Below, piece by piece: positions 8,029 through 15,992 of a DNA stretch of 64,000 bases (position 1 is its first letter; the number at the start of each line of letters is the position of its first letter). The DNA is taken from positions 1,674,001 through 1,738,000 of the forward strand of contig NZ_JAFBBZ010000001.1 of assembly GCF_016907435.1 (NCBI RefSeq), given 5' to 3'. This DNA comes from Nocardioides salarius. Lineage in GTDB: Bacteria > Actinomycetota > Actinomycetes > Propionibacteriales > Nocardioidaceae. The notes below the pieces were generated by a model that did not search any database, was not told the origin of the DNA, and saw only the letters and a program-made list of their open reading frames with translations. Made by a program: the position numbers and the translations under genes.

Positions 8029-8240
8029 GCGAGCCCACGCAGGTCACGCTCTGTGAGGACGGGCCGATGCTGGTGCGCGGCGAGGTGGTCGTGGAGGACG
8101 AGGACGGCCAGCGGCACGTGTCGACGCGGCCCGTCACGGCCGTGTGCCGCTGCGGCGCCTCCTCGCTCAAGCCCTGGTGCGACGGCTCGCACAAGGCGCT
8201 GGCCGGCGGCCAGCGCGCCCGGCGGCTCGGCTCGGTGTGA
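8025..8240 (+). CDS. CDGSH-type 2Fe-2S protein
   Basis: A 71-residue protein whose core CRCGASSLKPWCDGSH matches the CDGSH cluster-binding motif exactly (C-x-C-x8-C-D-G-S-H, about residues 42-57). The three cysteines and the histidine would hold a labile, redox-active 2Fe-2S cluster. The ATG overlaps the stop of the upstream HDO gene by four bases, so the two proteins are probably made in a fixed ratio. The Fe-S protein could be the electron donor for the diiron enzyme, which is an inference from the coupling. The downstream gene at 8315 may belong to the same transcript. Confidence 0.9.
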   Translation: MSEPTQVTLCEDGPMLVRGEVVVEDEDGQRHVSTRPVTAVCRCGASSLKPWCDGSHKALAGGQRARRLGSV

Positions 8241-8314
8241 GCCCCGCGGCGTCCGAGCCCGGCAGGCCAGGCAGGCCCGGCGCGCCCGGGGAACCCCGGG
8301 TCCTGAGGGCGCCG

Positions 8315-8722
8315 ATGCGCTCGCGCGACGACACGGTCGACCACGGCGCCGCCGTACGCCGCGCGCTGGCCCGGCGCGTGTGCGGGGTCGGTGGGCGGCT
8401 CTCGCGCGAGCCGCTCGACCTCGCCGACGCGCTGGCGCTCGTCGAGGAGGAGCACGACCAGCGCGTCGCGGCCCGGCTGCGGCGCTTCGCCGACGAGGCC
8501 GACGGGACCCTGGCCTGGACCCGTGACGCCGACGGCGGCTGGTGGATGGGCGAGCTGGAGGGTGGCTGGCGCTACGACGTCGACCCCGAGGCGCACCGCC
8601 TCGACCTGGCGCACGTGCGGCCCTGCGCCTGGCGCGAGGTCGCCGACGTCGACGTCCCGCCGGCGGTGCGGACCTCCTTCGCCCGCGGCGGGCGCAACCT
8701 GCAGCGCATCCACGACCGCTGA
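8315..8722 (+). CDS. Conserved hypothetical protein (135 aa)
   Basis: A 135-residue soluble protein without a recognisable domain. It has an N-terminal helical part (ALALVEEEHDQRVAARLRRFAD) followed by Trp-rich strands (WTRDADGGWWMGELEGGWRY). The ATG at 8315 has a GAGGG ribosome binding site five bases upstream. A GTG at 8237 overlapping the CDGSH stop would add 26 Pro/Gly-rich residues and cannot be excluded. It lies 74 bases after the CDGSH gene on the same strand. The function is unknown. Confidence 0.55.
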   Translation: MRSRDDTVDHGAAVRRALARRVCGVGGRLSREPLDLADALALVEEEHDQRVAARLRRFADEADGTLAWTRDADGGWWMGELEGGWRYDVDPEAHRLDLAHVRPCAWREVADVDVPPAVRTSFARGGRNLQRIHDR

Positions 8723-8765
8723 CGCCGACCCGCCTGCCGGTGGGAGGGGCGTGGATGATGGGGCC

Positions 8766-9836
8766 GTGACCTCGCTCCAGGACCCCCTCGCCCTCGCCCA
8801 CGGACCCGCGTGGGCCAACCGCATCACGCTGGCGCCGCTGACCAACCTGCAGTCGCACCCCGACGGCAGCCTCTCCGACGACGAGCTCGACTGGCTCGTG
8901 GCGCGCGGCGAGGGCGGCTTCGCGATGGTGATGACGTGCGCCGCGCACGTCTCGCCCGAGGGCCAGTGCTGGGACGGCCAGCTCGCCGTGTGGGACGACC
9001 GGTTCCTGCCGGGCCTGACCCGGTTGGCCACGGCCCTGCGCGAGAGCGGCACCACCTCGTGCGTGCAGCTGCAGCACGGCGGCATGCGCGCCTCGCAGTC
9101 GCTGTCGGGCCACCCGACCGTGGCCCCGTGGGACGACGAGGCCAAGGGCGCCCGGGCGCTGAGCACCGGCGAGGTGCAGCGGGTCGTGCAGGACTTCGTC
9201 GACGCCGCGGTGCGCTGCGAGCGCGCCGGCTTCGACGGCGTGCAGGTGCACGGCGCCCACGCCTACCTGCTGGCGCAGTTCCTCGACGCGCGCTCCAACC
9301 ACCGCACCGACGCCTACGGCGGCTCCGCCGAGAACCGGGCCCGGGTCTTCCACGAGGTCGTCGACGGCATCCGCTCCGCCACCGGGCCCGACTTCCAGGT
9401 CGGGATGCGACTGACCCCCGAGCGCAGCGGCATCGCGCTCGCCGAGTCGACCGCGCTGGCCGAGCAGCTGATGGTCTCGGGCGCGGTCGACCACCTCGAC
9501 ATGTCGCTGTGGGACGTGCGCAAGGCGCCCTTCGAGACGGCGTACGACGGCGCGCTGATCGACCACTTCACGGCCCTCGAGCGCGGCAGCGCCCGTCTCG
9601 GGGTGGCCGGCGGCATCGTCTCGACCGCCGACACCGACTGGTGCCTCGAGCGGGGCGCCGACTTCGTGACCGTCGGCACCGCCGGCATCCTGCACCACGA
9701 CTTCGCCCGCCGCGCGCTGGCCGACCCCGCCTTCACCATGGCCGCCACGCCCGTCAGCCGCGACCACCTGCGCGCCGAGCGCGTGGGCCCCGACTTCATC
9801 GAGTACCTCGCCGCGGGGTGGGACTTCGTTGCCTGA
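8766..9836 (+). CDS. NADH:flavin oxidoreductase, old yellow enzyme family
   Basis: A 356-residue FMN-dependent TIM-barrel enzyme. It contains CVQLQHGGMRA (flavin contact), GVQVHGAHAYLLAQFL, the family signature RTDAYGGSAENRARV, and the phosphate-binding VTVGTAGI near the C-terminus. Such enzymes reduce activated C=C bonds of enones or act as 2,4-dienoyl-CoA reductase-like proteins. This one is the short, single-domain type with no C-terminal NAD-binding or Fe-S domain. The GTG at 8766 is the chosen start, and a GTG at 8751 is an alternative. The next gene begins before this one stops, so the two are co-translated. Confidence 0.85.
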   Translation: MTSLQDPLALAHGPAWANRITLAPLTNLQSHPDGSLSDDELDWLVARGEGGFAMVMTCAAHVSPEGQCWDGQLAVWDDRFLPGLTRLATALRESGTTSCVQLQHGGMRASQSLSGHPTVAPWDDEAKGARALSTGEVQRVVQDFVDAAVRCERAGFDGVQVHGAHAYLLAQFLDARSNHRTDAYGGSAENRARVFHEVVDGIRSATGPDFQVGMRLTPERSGIALAESTALAEQLMVSGAVDHLDMSLWDVRKAPFETAYDGALIDHFTALERGSARLGVAGGIVSTADTDWCLERGADFVTVGTAGILHHDFARRALADPAFTMAATPVSRDHLRAERVGPDFIEYLAAGWDFVA

Positions 9837-10758
9837 GCCGACCCCCTCCCCGGTGCCCGCGCCCGAGCCGGTGCCCGCCACCGGCACCCCCTCCTGGCAG
9901 GCCCGCCTGGCGGTGCGCGCCTTCGGGCTGGTGCCCGGCGCGCTCGTGACCCGGGTCTTCACCCACCCGCCGCGCCTGCGCACGCCGCTGGTGCCCCGTT
10001 CGCTGGCCGCGCGCCACGACGTGGCCACCACCGAGGTCGGCGCCGGACGGGTCGCGACCGTGACCCCGGCCGGCGCGCGCGACCACGTCTTCTACCTGCA
10101 CGGCGGCGCCTACACGCTGCAGGCGCAGCACTGGCCGTTCCTCTCGCGGCTGCTGCCGCACGGCTACGCCGTCTCGCTCGTCGACTACCCCCTCGCGCCC
10201 GAGCACACCGTCGACGAGACGCTGCCCATGGTGCGCGAGGCGTGGGGGCTGGCCGTCGAGGCCGCGGCCACCGCCGGCCGCCCGGCGCCGGTGCTGGCCG
10301 GCGACTCCGCGGGCGGCGGGCTCTCGCTGGCGCTGCTGCAGCAGCTGCGCGACGAGGGCGCGACGATGCCGCGCGCCACGGTGCTGCTCTCGCCGTGGGT
10401 CGACGCCGTGATGGCCGACGCCGGCACGATCGCCGCCGACCGGCTCGACCCCCTGCTGAGCCGGCGGGCCCTGCACGGCGCCGCCCGGCTGTACGCCGGC
10501 CCGCACGGGCTCGACGACCCGCGCATCTCCCCCGGCCTCGCCGACCTCTCGGGACTGGGCCGGGTGCTGGCACTGGTGGGCACCCGCGAGGTCTTCTGGC
10601 CGCAGTGCGAGCGGCTGGCCCAGCAGGCCGCGGCCGCCGGGGGCACCGACCTCGAGCTGCGGGTGCGCGAGGGCCTGCCGCACGACTGGGCGCTCTTCCC
10701 GGGCCTGCCCGAGCAGCGCGGCCTGGCCGCCGAGCTGGTGGCCTGGCTGGCCGACTGA
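9829..10758 (+). CDS. Alpha/beta hydrolase of the HSL (hormone-sensitive-lipase) family
   Basis: A 309-residue esterase with the HSL oxyanion motif YLHGGAYTLQ, the nucleophile motif AGDSAGGGLSLALL, and a C-terminal His in EGLPHDWALFPG. The acid residue is probably in the loop before TREVFWPQ. Family IV esterases hydrolyse short-chain esters and have no signal peptide, so the enzyme should be cytoplasmic. It starts with TTG at 9829, overlapping the oxidoreductase gene by eight bases. Coupling an esterase to an ene-reductase suggests sequential action on an unsaturated ester or lactone, which is an inference. Confidence 0.85.
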   Translation: MPEPTPSPVPAPEPVPATGTPSWQARLAVRAFGLVPGALVTRVFTHPPRLRTPLVPRSLAARHDVATTEVGAGRVATVTPAGARDHVFYLHGGAYTLQAQHWPFLSRLLPHGYAVSLVDYPLAPEHTVDETLPMVREAWGLAVEAAATAGRPAPVLAGDSAGGGLSLALLQQLRDEGATMPRATVLLSPWVDAVMADAGTIAADRLDPLLSRRALHGAARLYAGPHGLDDPRISPGLADLSGLGRVLALVGTREVFWPQCERLAQQAAAAGGTDLELRVREGLPHDWALFPGLPEQRGLAAELVAWLAD

Positions 10759-10795
10759 GCCGGCTGACCTGGCTGGTCCGGCCGGGCGCTCAGTC
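10753..10795. terminator. Bidirectional hairpin between convergent genes
   Basis: GACTGAGC (10753-10760) pairs with GCTCAGTC (10788-10795), with further pairing inside. Both stop codons of the flanking convergent genes lie in or at the edge of the stem. Confidence 0.5.
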
Positions 10796-12061
10796 CAGCA
10801 GGAAGCGGGCCACGAAGACCCGGTCGTCGGCGTCGAGGCGCTGGGCGGTGACCTCGAAGGCCGCCACCACCTCGCTGCCGTCGGCGCGCACCACCGGCAC
10901 CCGCACCACCTGGTCGAGCAGCACGTCGCGCCCGTGCGAGGCGTGCATCGTCGTGCCGGCCACGTGGGCCTGGCGGAAGCGCTCGGGGACCACCACCAGC
11001 ACCCGCCGGCCCTCGAGCCGCGAGGGGTCGTCGTAGCCCAGGAAGGCGGCGACCTCGGGGCTGACCCCCACGATGTCGTGGCGCGCGTCGGTGACCACGA
11101 CGGGCGCCTGCGCGACCAGCGCCGCGACCGCCGGGGAGCCGATGAGCGGCGAGGGCGCGGGGCGGGCCACGTCGAGGCCGGTGCTGCGCCACGGCACCGG
11201 CCGGGCGCCGCGCGCCTGACCGGTCACCTCGCCGCAGAGCCAGTCGCGCATCAGCTCGATCTCGGGCTGGGTGGTGGGGGCCAGCAGCCGGCCCTCGCGG
11301 GCGTGGGCCAGTGCCGAGCCCAGCGAGGCGTTGAGGACCTCGAAGTGCGGCACCGACGCGGCCGGCACCCTCAGCACCAGGCGCGCCGCGCTGACGCCCG
11401 GCTCGACGGCGCCGGCCATGATCGCCTCGCCGTCGTCGTGCAGCAGCGGCAGCGGCAGCTGCTCGTGGAGCAGGTTGAGGGCGTCGCTGGCGGCGGCGTG
11501 CTCGTCGAGTGCGCCCGGCTCCTCCTCGAGGCGCAGCAGCAGGTGCTCGCGCAGCAGCCCGGCGGCGTGCTCCTGCCAGGCGTGGTGCATCAGCAGCGGC
11601 ACGTCGAGCAGCTCGACCTCGACGACGCCGGCGCCGCCCTGGTAGGCCGCACCCGGGTCGTGACCGGCCCGGGCCCGGGTCTCACCGATCTCGAACCACA
11701 CGGTCTTGCCCCGCCCCGGACGCATCTCGACGTCCCAGACGTCGACGCAGTCGGCGATCAGGTGCAGCCCCCGGCCGGTGCCCGACGTGGTCGTCCAGTG
11801 CCGCGGCACGGGCCGGTGCGAGCTGGAGTCGTCGACCTCCACGCGCACGGCGCGCGGGCCGCAGCGCACCCGCAGGCGCACCTCCCCGCCGGCGTGCACC
11901 ACGGCGTTGGTGACCAGCTCCGAGACGGCCAGCTCGGTGGCCTCGACGAACCGCTCGGCGCCCGCCTCCGCGAGCAGGCGGCGTACGAGACGACGGGCCT
12001 CGAGGGCGCTGCGCGGCTCGGCAGGCAGCACCTGCTCCTCGCTCAGCACCGACGCCGGCAC
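10790..12061 (-). CDS. RsbW-like ATPase - unnamed domain - PAS signalling protein
   Basis: A 423-residue cytoplasmic protein in three parts. Residues about 15-126 are an anti-sigma-type HATPase domain: the N-box is ELAVSELVTNAVVHAGGE, the G motifs are VDDSS and GTGRGLHLIADCVD. Residues about 147-291 form an all-alpha region that I do not recognise but that recurs in the phosphatase at 41149-44745. Residues about 305-423 are a PAS domain (VVVTDARHDIVGVSPEVAAFLGY). The protein would act in partner-switching control of a sigma factor or in PAS sensing. The GTG at 12061 has a purine-rich ribosome binding site. There is no kinase HisKA domain or phosphatase domain. Confidence 0.75.
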   Translation of the reverse strand: MPASVLSEEQVLPAEPRSALEARRLVRRLLAEAGAERFVEATELAVSELVTNAVVHAGGEVRLRVRCGPRAVRVEVDDSSSHRPVPRHWTTTSGTGRGLHLIADCVDVWDVEMRPGRGKTVWFEIGETRARAGHDPGAAYQGGAGVVEVELLDVPLLMHHAWQEHAAGLLREHLLLRLEEEPGALDEHAAASDALNLLHEQLPLPLLHDDGEAIMAGAVEPGVSAARLVLRVPAASVPHFEVLNASLGSALAHAREGRLLAPTTQPEIELMRDWLCGEVTGQARGARPVPWRSTGLDVARPAPSPLIGSPAVAALVAQAPVVVTDARHDIVGVSPEVAAFLGYDDPSRLEGRRVLVVVPERFRQAHVAGTTMHASHGRDVLLDQVVRVPVVRADGSEVVAAFEVTAQRLDADDRVFVARFLLD

Positions 12062-12189
12062 GGGCCACCACCCCCCTCGAGCGCCCTGGGGCGGCAGGGA
12101 GCCGCCTCCGGCATCGTAGCCAGCCCCGGCGCCCACCGCTCCCACCCTCGCCGTCCGTCCCACCGTGGCGTCCGCGCGGGACGTGGCCC

Positions 12190-12297
12190 GGGTCGTGGTT
12201 CGGGTCGTGGTTCGGGTCGTGGCCTGTGGACGCGCCAGGGCGCGTCCTGGGGCACACGAGTCGGACCACGACCCAGACCACGACCCAGACCACGACC
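12190..12297. repeat. Long imperfect inverted repeat built from 12-bp tandem units
   Basis: The 348-base gap between the divergent genes at 12061 and 12410 holds nearly three tandem copies of GGGTCGTGGTTC (12190-12222). After a 43-base loop come nearly three copies of the complementary unit CCACGACCCAGA (12266-12297). The arms pair over about 32 bp with mismatches only at the unit junctions. It could form a cruciform or a large RNA hairpin upstream of either gene. The rest of the gap shows only a possible small reading frame (12345-12413). Confidence 0.7.
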
Positions 12298-12344
12298 GGA
12301 CGGAAGCACCGGCACGCGCTCGGGCGGGGCGACATACTGCGCGG

Positions 12345-12413
12345 GTGAGCCGCCGAGACAGCCCCGCCGACCTGCCCCGCCCCACCCAGCGCACCGCAGG
12401 GACCGGCCGGTGA
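12345..12413 (+). CDS. Possible 22-aa upstream reading frame coupled to the dehydrogenase
   Basis: A GTG at 12345 lies just downstream of a -10-like CATACT and opens a 22-codon frame (VSRRDSPADLPRPTQRTAGTG...). Its TGA overlaps the GTG start of the dehydrogenase (GTGA at 12410-12413). The overlap suggests a leader peptide or translational coupling. A chance reading frame in GC-rich DNA is an equally good explanation. Confidence 0.25.
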   Translation: MSRRDSPADLPRPTQRTAGTGR

Positions 12414-13567
12414 GGGCGGTCGACTGCTCCGGCGGGCGTCTCGAGGTCGTCGACCTGCCCGACCCGCGACCCGGCCGTGGCCAGCTGGTGCTGGGGGTGC
12501 GCCGCTGCGGCATCTGCGGCTCCGACCTGCACGCCAAGGACCACGGCGACGCGCTGGCGGAGGTGATGGACGAGCTGGGCTACGCCCACTCGATCCGCCG
12601 CGACAACCACGTCGTGCCGGGCCACGAGATCGTCGGCGAGGTGCTCGAGCGCGGCCGCGGCGCCGGGCGCGGGCTGCGCGAGGGCGACCTGGTGGTGCCG
12701 TTCCCGCTGGTGCGCGACAGCGCCGGCGTGCACCCGACCGGCCTCTCGCCGCGAGCCCCGGGCGGGTACGCCGAGCGGGTGCTCGTCGAGGGCGCGCTCA
12801 GCCTCAAGGTGCCCAACGGCCTCGACGCCGAGACCGCGGTGCTCACCGAGCCGATGGCGGTGGCGCTGCACGCGGTCAACCGCAGCGACGTGGGCCGCAA
12901 GGACGTCGCGGTCGTGCTGGGCTGCGGGCCGGTCGGGCTCGCGGTGGTGCTGCAGCTCAAGGCCCGCGGGGTGCGGCGCGTGGTGGCCTCCGACTACTCC
13001 GCGGCGCGGCGCGAGCTGGCCCTGGCCTGCGGGGCCGACGCGGTCGTCGACCCCGCCGAGGAGTCGGCGTACGACGTCGCTGCCGCGGCGGGGTGGATGC
13101 GCTCGGCCCCGCAGGTGCTCGACCACGCGCTCGACTCGATGCGGCGCCTGCGCCGGCTCCCGGGGTGGGTGCACCTCTACCGCGCCGCCGACGCGCTGGG
13201 CGCCGCCGACATCACCGGCCCGGTGGTCTTCGAGTGCGTCGGGGTGCCCGGGATGATCGAGGGCGTCGTCAGCGCCGCCCCGATCGGCACCCGCGTGGTG
13301 GTCGTCGGCGTCTGCATGGGCGAGGACCGGCTGCGGCCCACGATGGCGATCAACAAGGAGATCGACCTGCGCTTCGTGCTGGCCTACACCCCGTTGGAGC
13401 TGCGCGACGCGCTGCACCAGCTGGCCGAGGGCGAGGTCGACGCCACGCCCATGGTCACCGGCACCGTCGGGCTCGACGGGGTGGCGGCCGCCTTCGACGC
13501 CCTGGGCGACCCCGAGCGGCACGCCAAGATCCTCATCGACCCGGCGAGCAGCGTCACCGCGCCCTGA
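12410..13567 (+). CDS. Zinc-binding alcohol/polyol dehydrogenase (MDR family)
   Basis: A 385-residue medium-chain dehydrogenase. Catalytic zinc ligands are visible in RRCGICGSDLHAK and PGHEIVGEV, and the Rossmann motif is VVLGCGPVGLAVV (about 165-177), with a hydride-transfer domain ending HAKILIDP. The four-cysteine structural zinc lobe common in alcohol dehydrogenases is missing. Instead there is an insertion (WMRSAPQVLDHALDSMRRLR) in the nucleotide-binding half. The next gene encodes a xylulokinase-like kinase 46 bases downstream, so oxidation of a pentitol to a ketopentose followed by phosphorylation is plausible. The substrate is not fixed by the sequence. Confidence 0.75.
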   Translation: MRAVDCSGGRLEVVDLPDPRPGRGQLVLGVRRCGICGSDLHAKDHGDALAEVMDELGYAHSIRRDNHVVPGHEIVGEVLERGRGAGRGLREGDLVVPFPLVRDSAGVHPTGLSPRAPGGYAERVLVEGALSLKVPNGLDAETAVLTEPMAVALHAVNRSDVGRKDVAVVLGCGPVGLAVVLQLKARGVRRVVASDYSAARRELALACGADAVVDPAEESAYDVAAAAGWMRSAPQVLDHALDSMRRLRRLPGWVHLYRAADALGAADITGPVVFECVGVPGMIEGVVSAAPIGTRVVVVGVCMGEDRLRPTMAINKEIDLRFVLAYTPLELRDALHQLAEGEVDATPMVTGTVGLDGVAAAFDALGDPERHAKILIDPASSVTAP

Positions 13568-13613
13568 GCCGCCGCTCTTGAGCCCGACGGCCGAGGTGCA
13601 CTAGACCAGCACC

Positions 13614-15008
13614 ATGACCCTCGTGCTCGGCATCGACTCCTCGACCCAGTCGACCAAGGCGGTGCTGGTCGACGCCGCCGACGGCACCGTCGTCGAGCAG
13701 CGCTCGGCACCGCACCCCCAGGGCACCGAGGTCGACCCTCGGGCCTGGACCGAGGCGCTGACGCAGGCGGCCGGCCCGCTGCTGCCCCGCGCGAGCGCCG
13801 TCGCCGTGGCGGGCCAGCAGCACGGGATGGTGGCGCTCGACGAGCAGGGCGACCCGGTGCGCCCCGCCCTGCTGTGGAACGACACCCGCTCCGCGGCCAG
13901 CGCGCGGCAGCTCGTCGAGGAGTGGGGCGGCCCGCAGGCCTGCGCCGAGCTCGTCGGCAGCGTGCTGGTGGCCTCGTTCACCGTCACCAAGCTGCGCTGG
14001 CTGCGCGAGCACGAGGCCGAGGCCGCCCGGCGCACGCACCGGGTGCTGCTGCCCCACGACCACCTCTCCCAGCACCTGGCCGCGCCGGGCACCCCCGCCT
14101 TCACCGACCGCGGCGACGCCTCCGGCACCGGCTACTTCTCGACCGTCGACGACGAGTGGCGCCCCGACCTGGCGGCGGGCGCCCTGGGCCGCGAGGTGGC
14201 CCTGCCCCGCATCGCCGCCCCCGGCGAGGCGGCCGCCGAGACCAGCGCGGGCCAGGTGCTGGGCCCCGGCACGGGCGACAACATGGCGGCGGCCCTGGCG
14301 CTCGACCTCGGGCCCGGCGACGTGCTCCTGTCGGTGGGCACCTCGGGGGTGGCCTCGGAGCGCGTGAGCGAGCCGGTGCTCGACGGGTCGGGGCTGGTCA
14401 CCGGCTTCGCCGACGCGACGGGCGGCTTCCTGCCCCTGGCGGTCACGCTCAACGCCGCCCGCATCCTCGACCTGCAGGCCCGGCTGCTGGGCGTCGACCA
14501 CGACGAGCTGGCGGCGCTGGCGCTCACGGCCCCGCCCGGCTCCCACGGAGCCACCCTGCTGCCCTACTACGGCGGCGAGCGCACACCGGACCGTCCGCAC
14601 GCCGTGGGCACCTGGACGGGCCTGAGCACCACCACCGACCGGGCCGACCTCGCCCGGGCCGCCTTCGAGGCGCTGGCCTGCAGCCTCGCCGACACCGTCG
14701 ACGCCCTGGCCTCGCGCACCGGCCCCGCCGGCAGCCCCGCCGGGCGTGTCGTGCTGGTCGGAGGCGCGACCCGCAGCCGGGCGCTGCAGCGGGTCCTGCC
14801 GGCCGTCCTGGGGCGCGACGTCGAGCTGCCCGACCCGGGCGAGTACGTCGCCCTGGGCGCGGCCCGGCAGGCGGCCTGGGCGCTGGCGGGCACGCCCGCC
14901 CCGCCCGCCTGGCCGGCCACCGGCACCCGCACGCTGCGCGCTGAGCCGACACCGCAGGTGCGCGAGCCCTACGCACGGCTGCGCGAGCAGACGGCCGACT
15001 GGTCCTGA
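13614..15008 (+). CDS. xylB: Xylulokinase-like FGGY carbohydrate kinase
   Basis: A 464-residue two-domain sugar kinase. The N-terminal ATP-binding start is LVLGIDSSTQSTKAVLVD, followed by VAVAGQQHGMVALDEQG and ALLWNDTRSAASA (substrate loop). The C-terminal half contains GDVLLSVGTSGVAS and VVLVGGATRSRALQRVLP, the FGGY signature region. GQQHGMV and WNDTR favour xylulokinase over glycerol- or gluconokinase. It would phosphorylate D-xylulose to the pentose-phosphate intermediate. It follows the polyol dehydrogenase at 12410, as in many actinobacterial pentitol modules, although no transporter is next to them. Confidence 0.85.
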   Translation: MTLVLGIDSSTQSTKAVLVDAADGTVVEQRSAPHPQGTEVDPRAWTEALTQAAGPLLPRASAVAVAGQQHGMVALDEQGDPVRPALLWNDTRSAASARQLVEEWGGPQACAELVGSVLVASFTVTKLRWLREHEAEAARRTHRVLLPHDHLSQHLAAPGTPAFTDRGDASGTGYFSTVDDEWRPDLAAGALGREVALPRIAAPGEAAAETSAGQVLGPGTGDNMAAALALDLGPGDVLLSVGTSGVASERVSEPVLDGSGLVTGFADATGGFLPLAVTLNAARILDLQARLLGVDHDELAALALTAPPGSHGATLLPYYGGERTPDRPHAVGTWTGLSTTTDRADLARAAFEALACSLADTVDALASRTGPAGSPAGRVVLVGGATRSRALQRVLPAVLGRDVELPDPGEYVALGAARQAAWALAGTPAPPAWPATGTRTLRAEPTPQVREPYARLREQTADWS

Positions 15009-15065
15009 GCGCGGGGCGCCCGGGGCGGGCGGACGGGCCCTGGCCCGACGACCGTTGTCCACGGC

Positions 15066-15083
15066 AGTTAGGCTTGCCTAACT
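15066..15083. promoter_or_regulatory. Iron box (DtxR/IdeR type) upstream of the siderophore-interacting protein
   Basis: AGTTAGGCTTGCCTAACT is an 18-bp palindrome with perfect 8-bp arms and TT in the centre, 34 bases before the start at 15117. TTAGG...CCTAA is the core of DtxR/IdeR iron boxes, so expression should be repressed when iron is plentiful. Confidence 0.85.
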
Positions 15084-15116
15084 AGACGCACACGTCCACA
15101 GAGAGGGGCAGAGCCC

Positions 15117-15911
15117 ATGCACGGCGAGGTCCGGAGCACCGAGCAGATCTCCCCCACGATGGTCCGCGTCGTCCTCGGCGGCAGCGGGCTCGACGGGCTG
15201 GAGATGCCCGACTGCACCGACAGCTACATCAACGCCGCCATCCCGCCCGCGGGAGCGACGTACGGGCCGGTCTTCGACCCGCGGGAGGTCCGCGACACCC
15301 ACCCCCAGGAGGAGTGGCCGCTGCGCCGGCGCTACAGCGTGCGCCGCTGGGACGCCGAGCGGCGCGAGATGACGCTCGACTTCGTGGTGCACGGCGACGC
15401 CGGGCACGGCGGCCCGTGGGCCGACCGCGCGGAGGCCGGTGACGTGCTGGTCTTCAACGGCCCCGGGGGCGACTACCGCCCCCGCAGCGACGCCGACTGG
15501 CACCTGCTGGTCGGCGACGAGTCCGCGCTGCCCGCGATCGCGGCGTCGCTCGAGGTCCTGCGCCCCACCGACCACGCCGTGGTCCGGCTGGTCGTCGACG
15601 GACCCGAGCACGAGATCGCCCTCGAGAGCCCCGCTCAGCTCGACCTGCAGTGGGTGCACCGCAGCGCCGCGTCGCCGCGTCCCCTGGTCGGCGCCGTCGA
15701 GGCGGCCGAGCTGCCGGAGGGGCGGGTGCACGCCTTCGTGCACGGCGAGGCCGAGGAGATCCGCCAGATCCGGGCGCACCTGCTGCGCGACCGCGGCCTG
15801 GCCAAGGGCGACCTGTCCTGCTCGCCCTACTGGCGACGCGGGATGGACGACGAGCAGTGGCGCTCGGTGAAGAAGCAGTTCGTGGTCGCCATGGAGGGCG
15901 ACACGGCCTGA
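15117..15911 (+). CDS. Siderophore-interacting FAD protein (ferric-siderophore reductase family)
   Basis: A 264-residue ViuB/SIP-type flavoprotein. The FAD-binding motif RRRYSVRRWD is near residue 65, followed by VHGDAGHGGPWADRAEAGDVL and the loop FNGPGGDY. The C-terminal NAD-like lobe carries VGDESALPAIAASLE and ends SPYWRRGMDDEQW. These proteins reduce ferric siderophores in the cytoplasm to release iron. The gene begins at an ATG after GAGAGGGG, and an iron box (15066-15083) sits in its promoter. A strong hairpin (15937-15964) follows it, so it is monocistronic. Confidence 0.9.
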   Translation: MHGEVRSTEQISPTMVRVVLGGSGLDGLEMPDCTDSYINAAIPPAGATYGPVFDPREVRDTHPQEEWPLRRRYSVRRWDAERREMTLDFVVHGDAGHGGPWADRAEAGDVLVFNGPGGDYRPRSDADWHLLVGDESALPAIAASLEVLRPTDHAVVRLVVDGPEHEIALESPAQLDLQWVHRSAASPRPLVGAVEAAELPEGRVHAFVHGEAEEIRQIRAHLLRDRGLAKGDLSCSPYWRRGMDDEQWRSVKKQFVVAMEGDTA

Positions 15912-15936
15912 GCCGGCCTCGCCACGCGCCGGCGGC

Positions 15937-15964
15937 CCGACCCCACCGGGAAGGGTGGGGTCGG
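15937..15964 (+). terminator. Hairpin terminator after the siderophore-interacting gene
   Basis: CCGACCCCACC and GGTGGGGTCGG form a perfect 11-bp stem around a 6-base GGGAAG loop, 26 bases after the stop codon. There is no T-run, but position and stability fit a high-GC terminator. Confidence 0.65.
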
Positions 15965-15992
15965 AGGCCATCGAGACGGGTACCCAGGAAGC

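Noticed and set aside
12190..12297. Riboswitch upstream of the dehydrogenase
   Set aside because: The structure is a simple repeat-based hairpin with no conserved core sequence of any riboswitch class I know.
10934..13567. An 877-codon plus-strand frame ending with the dehydrogenase
   Set aside because: Only the last 385 codons (from GTG 12410) show dehydrogenase similarity. The upstream part is the antisense shadow of the PAS protein.
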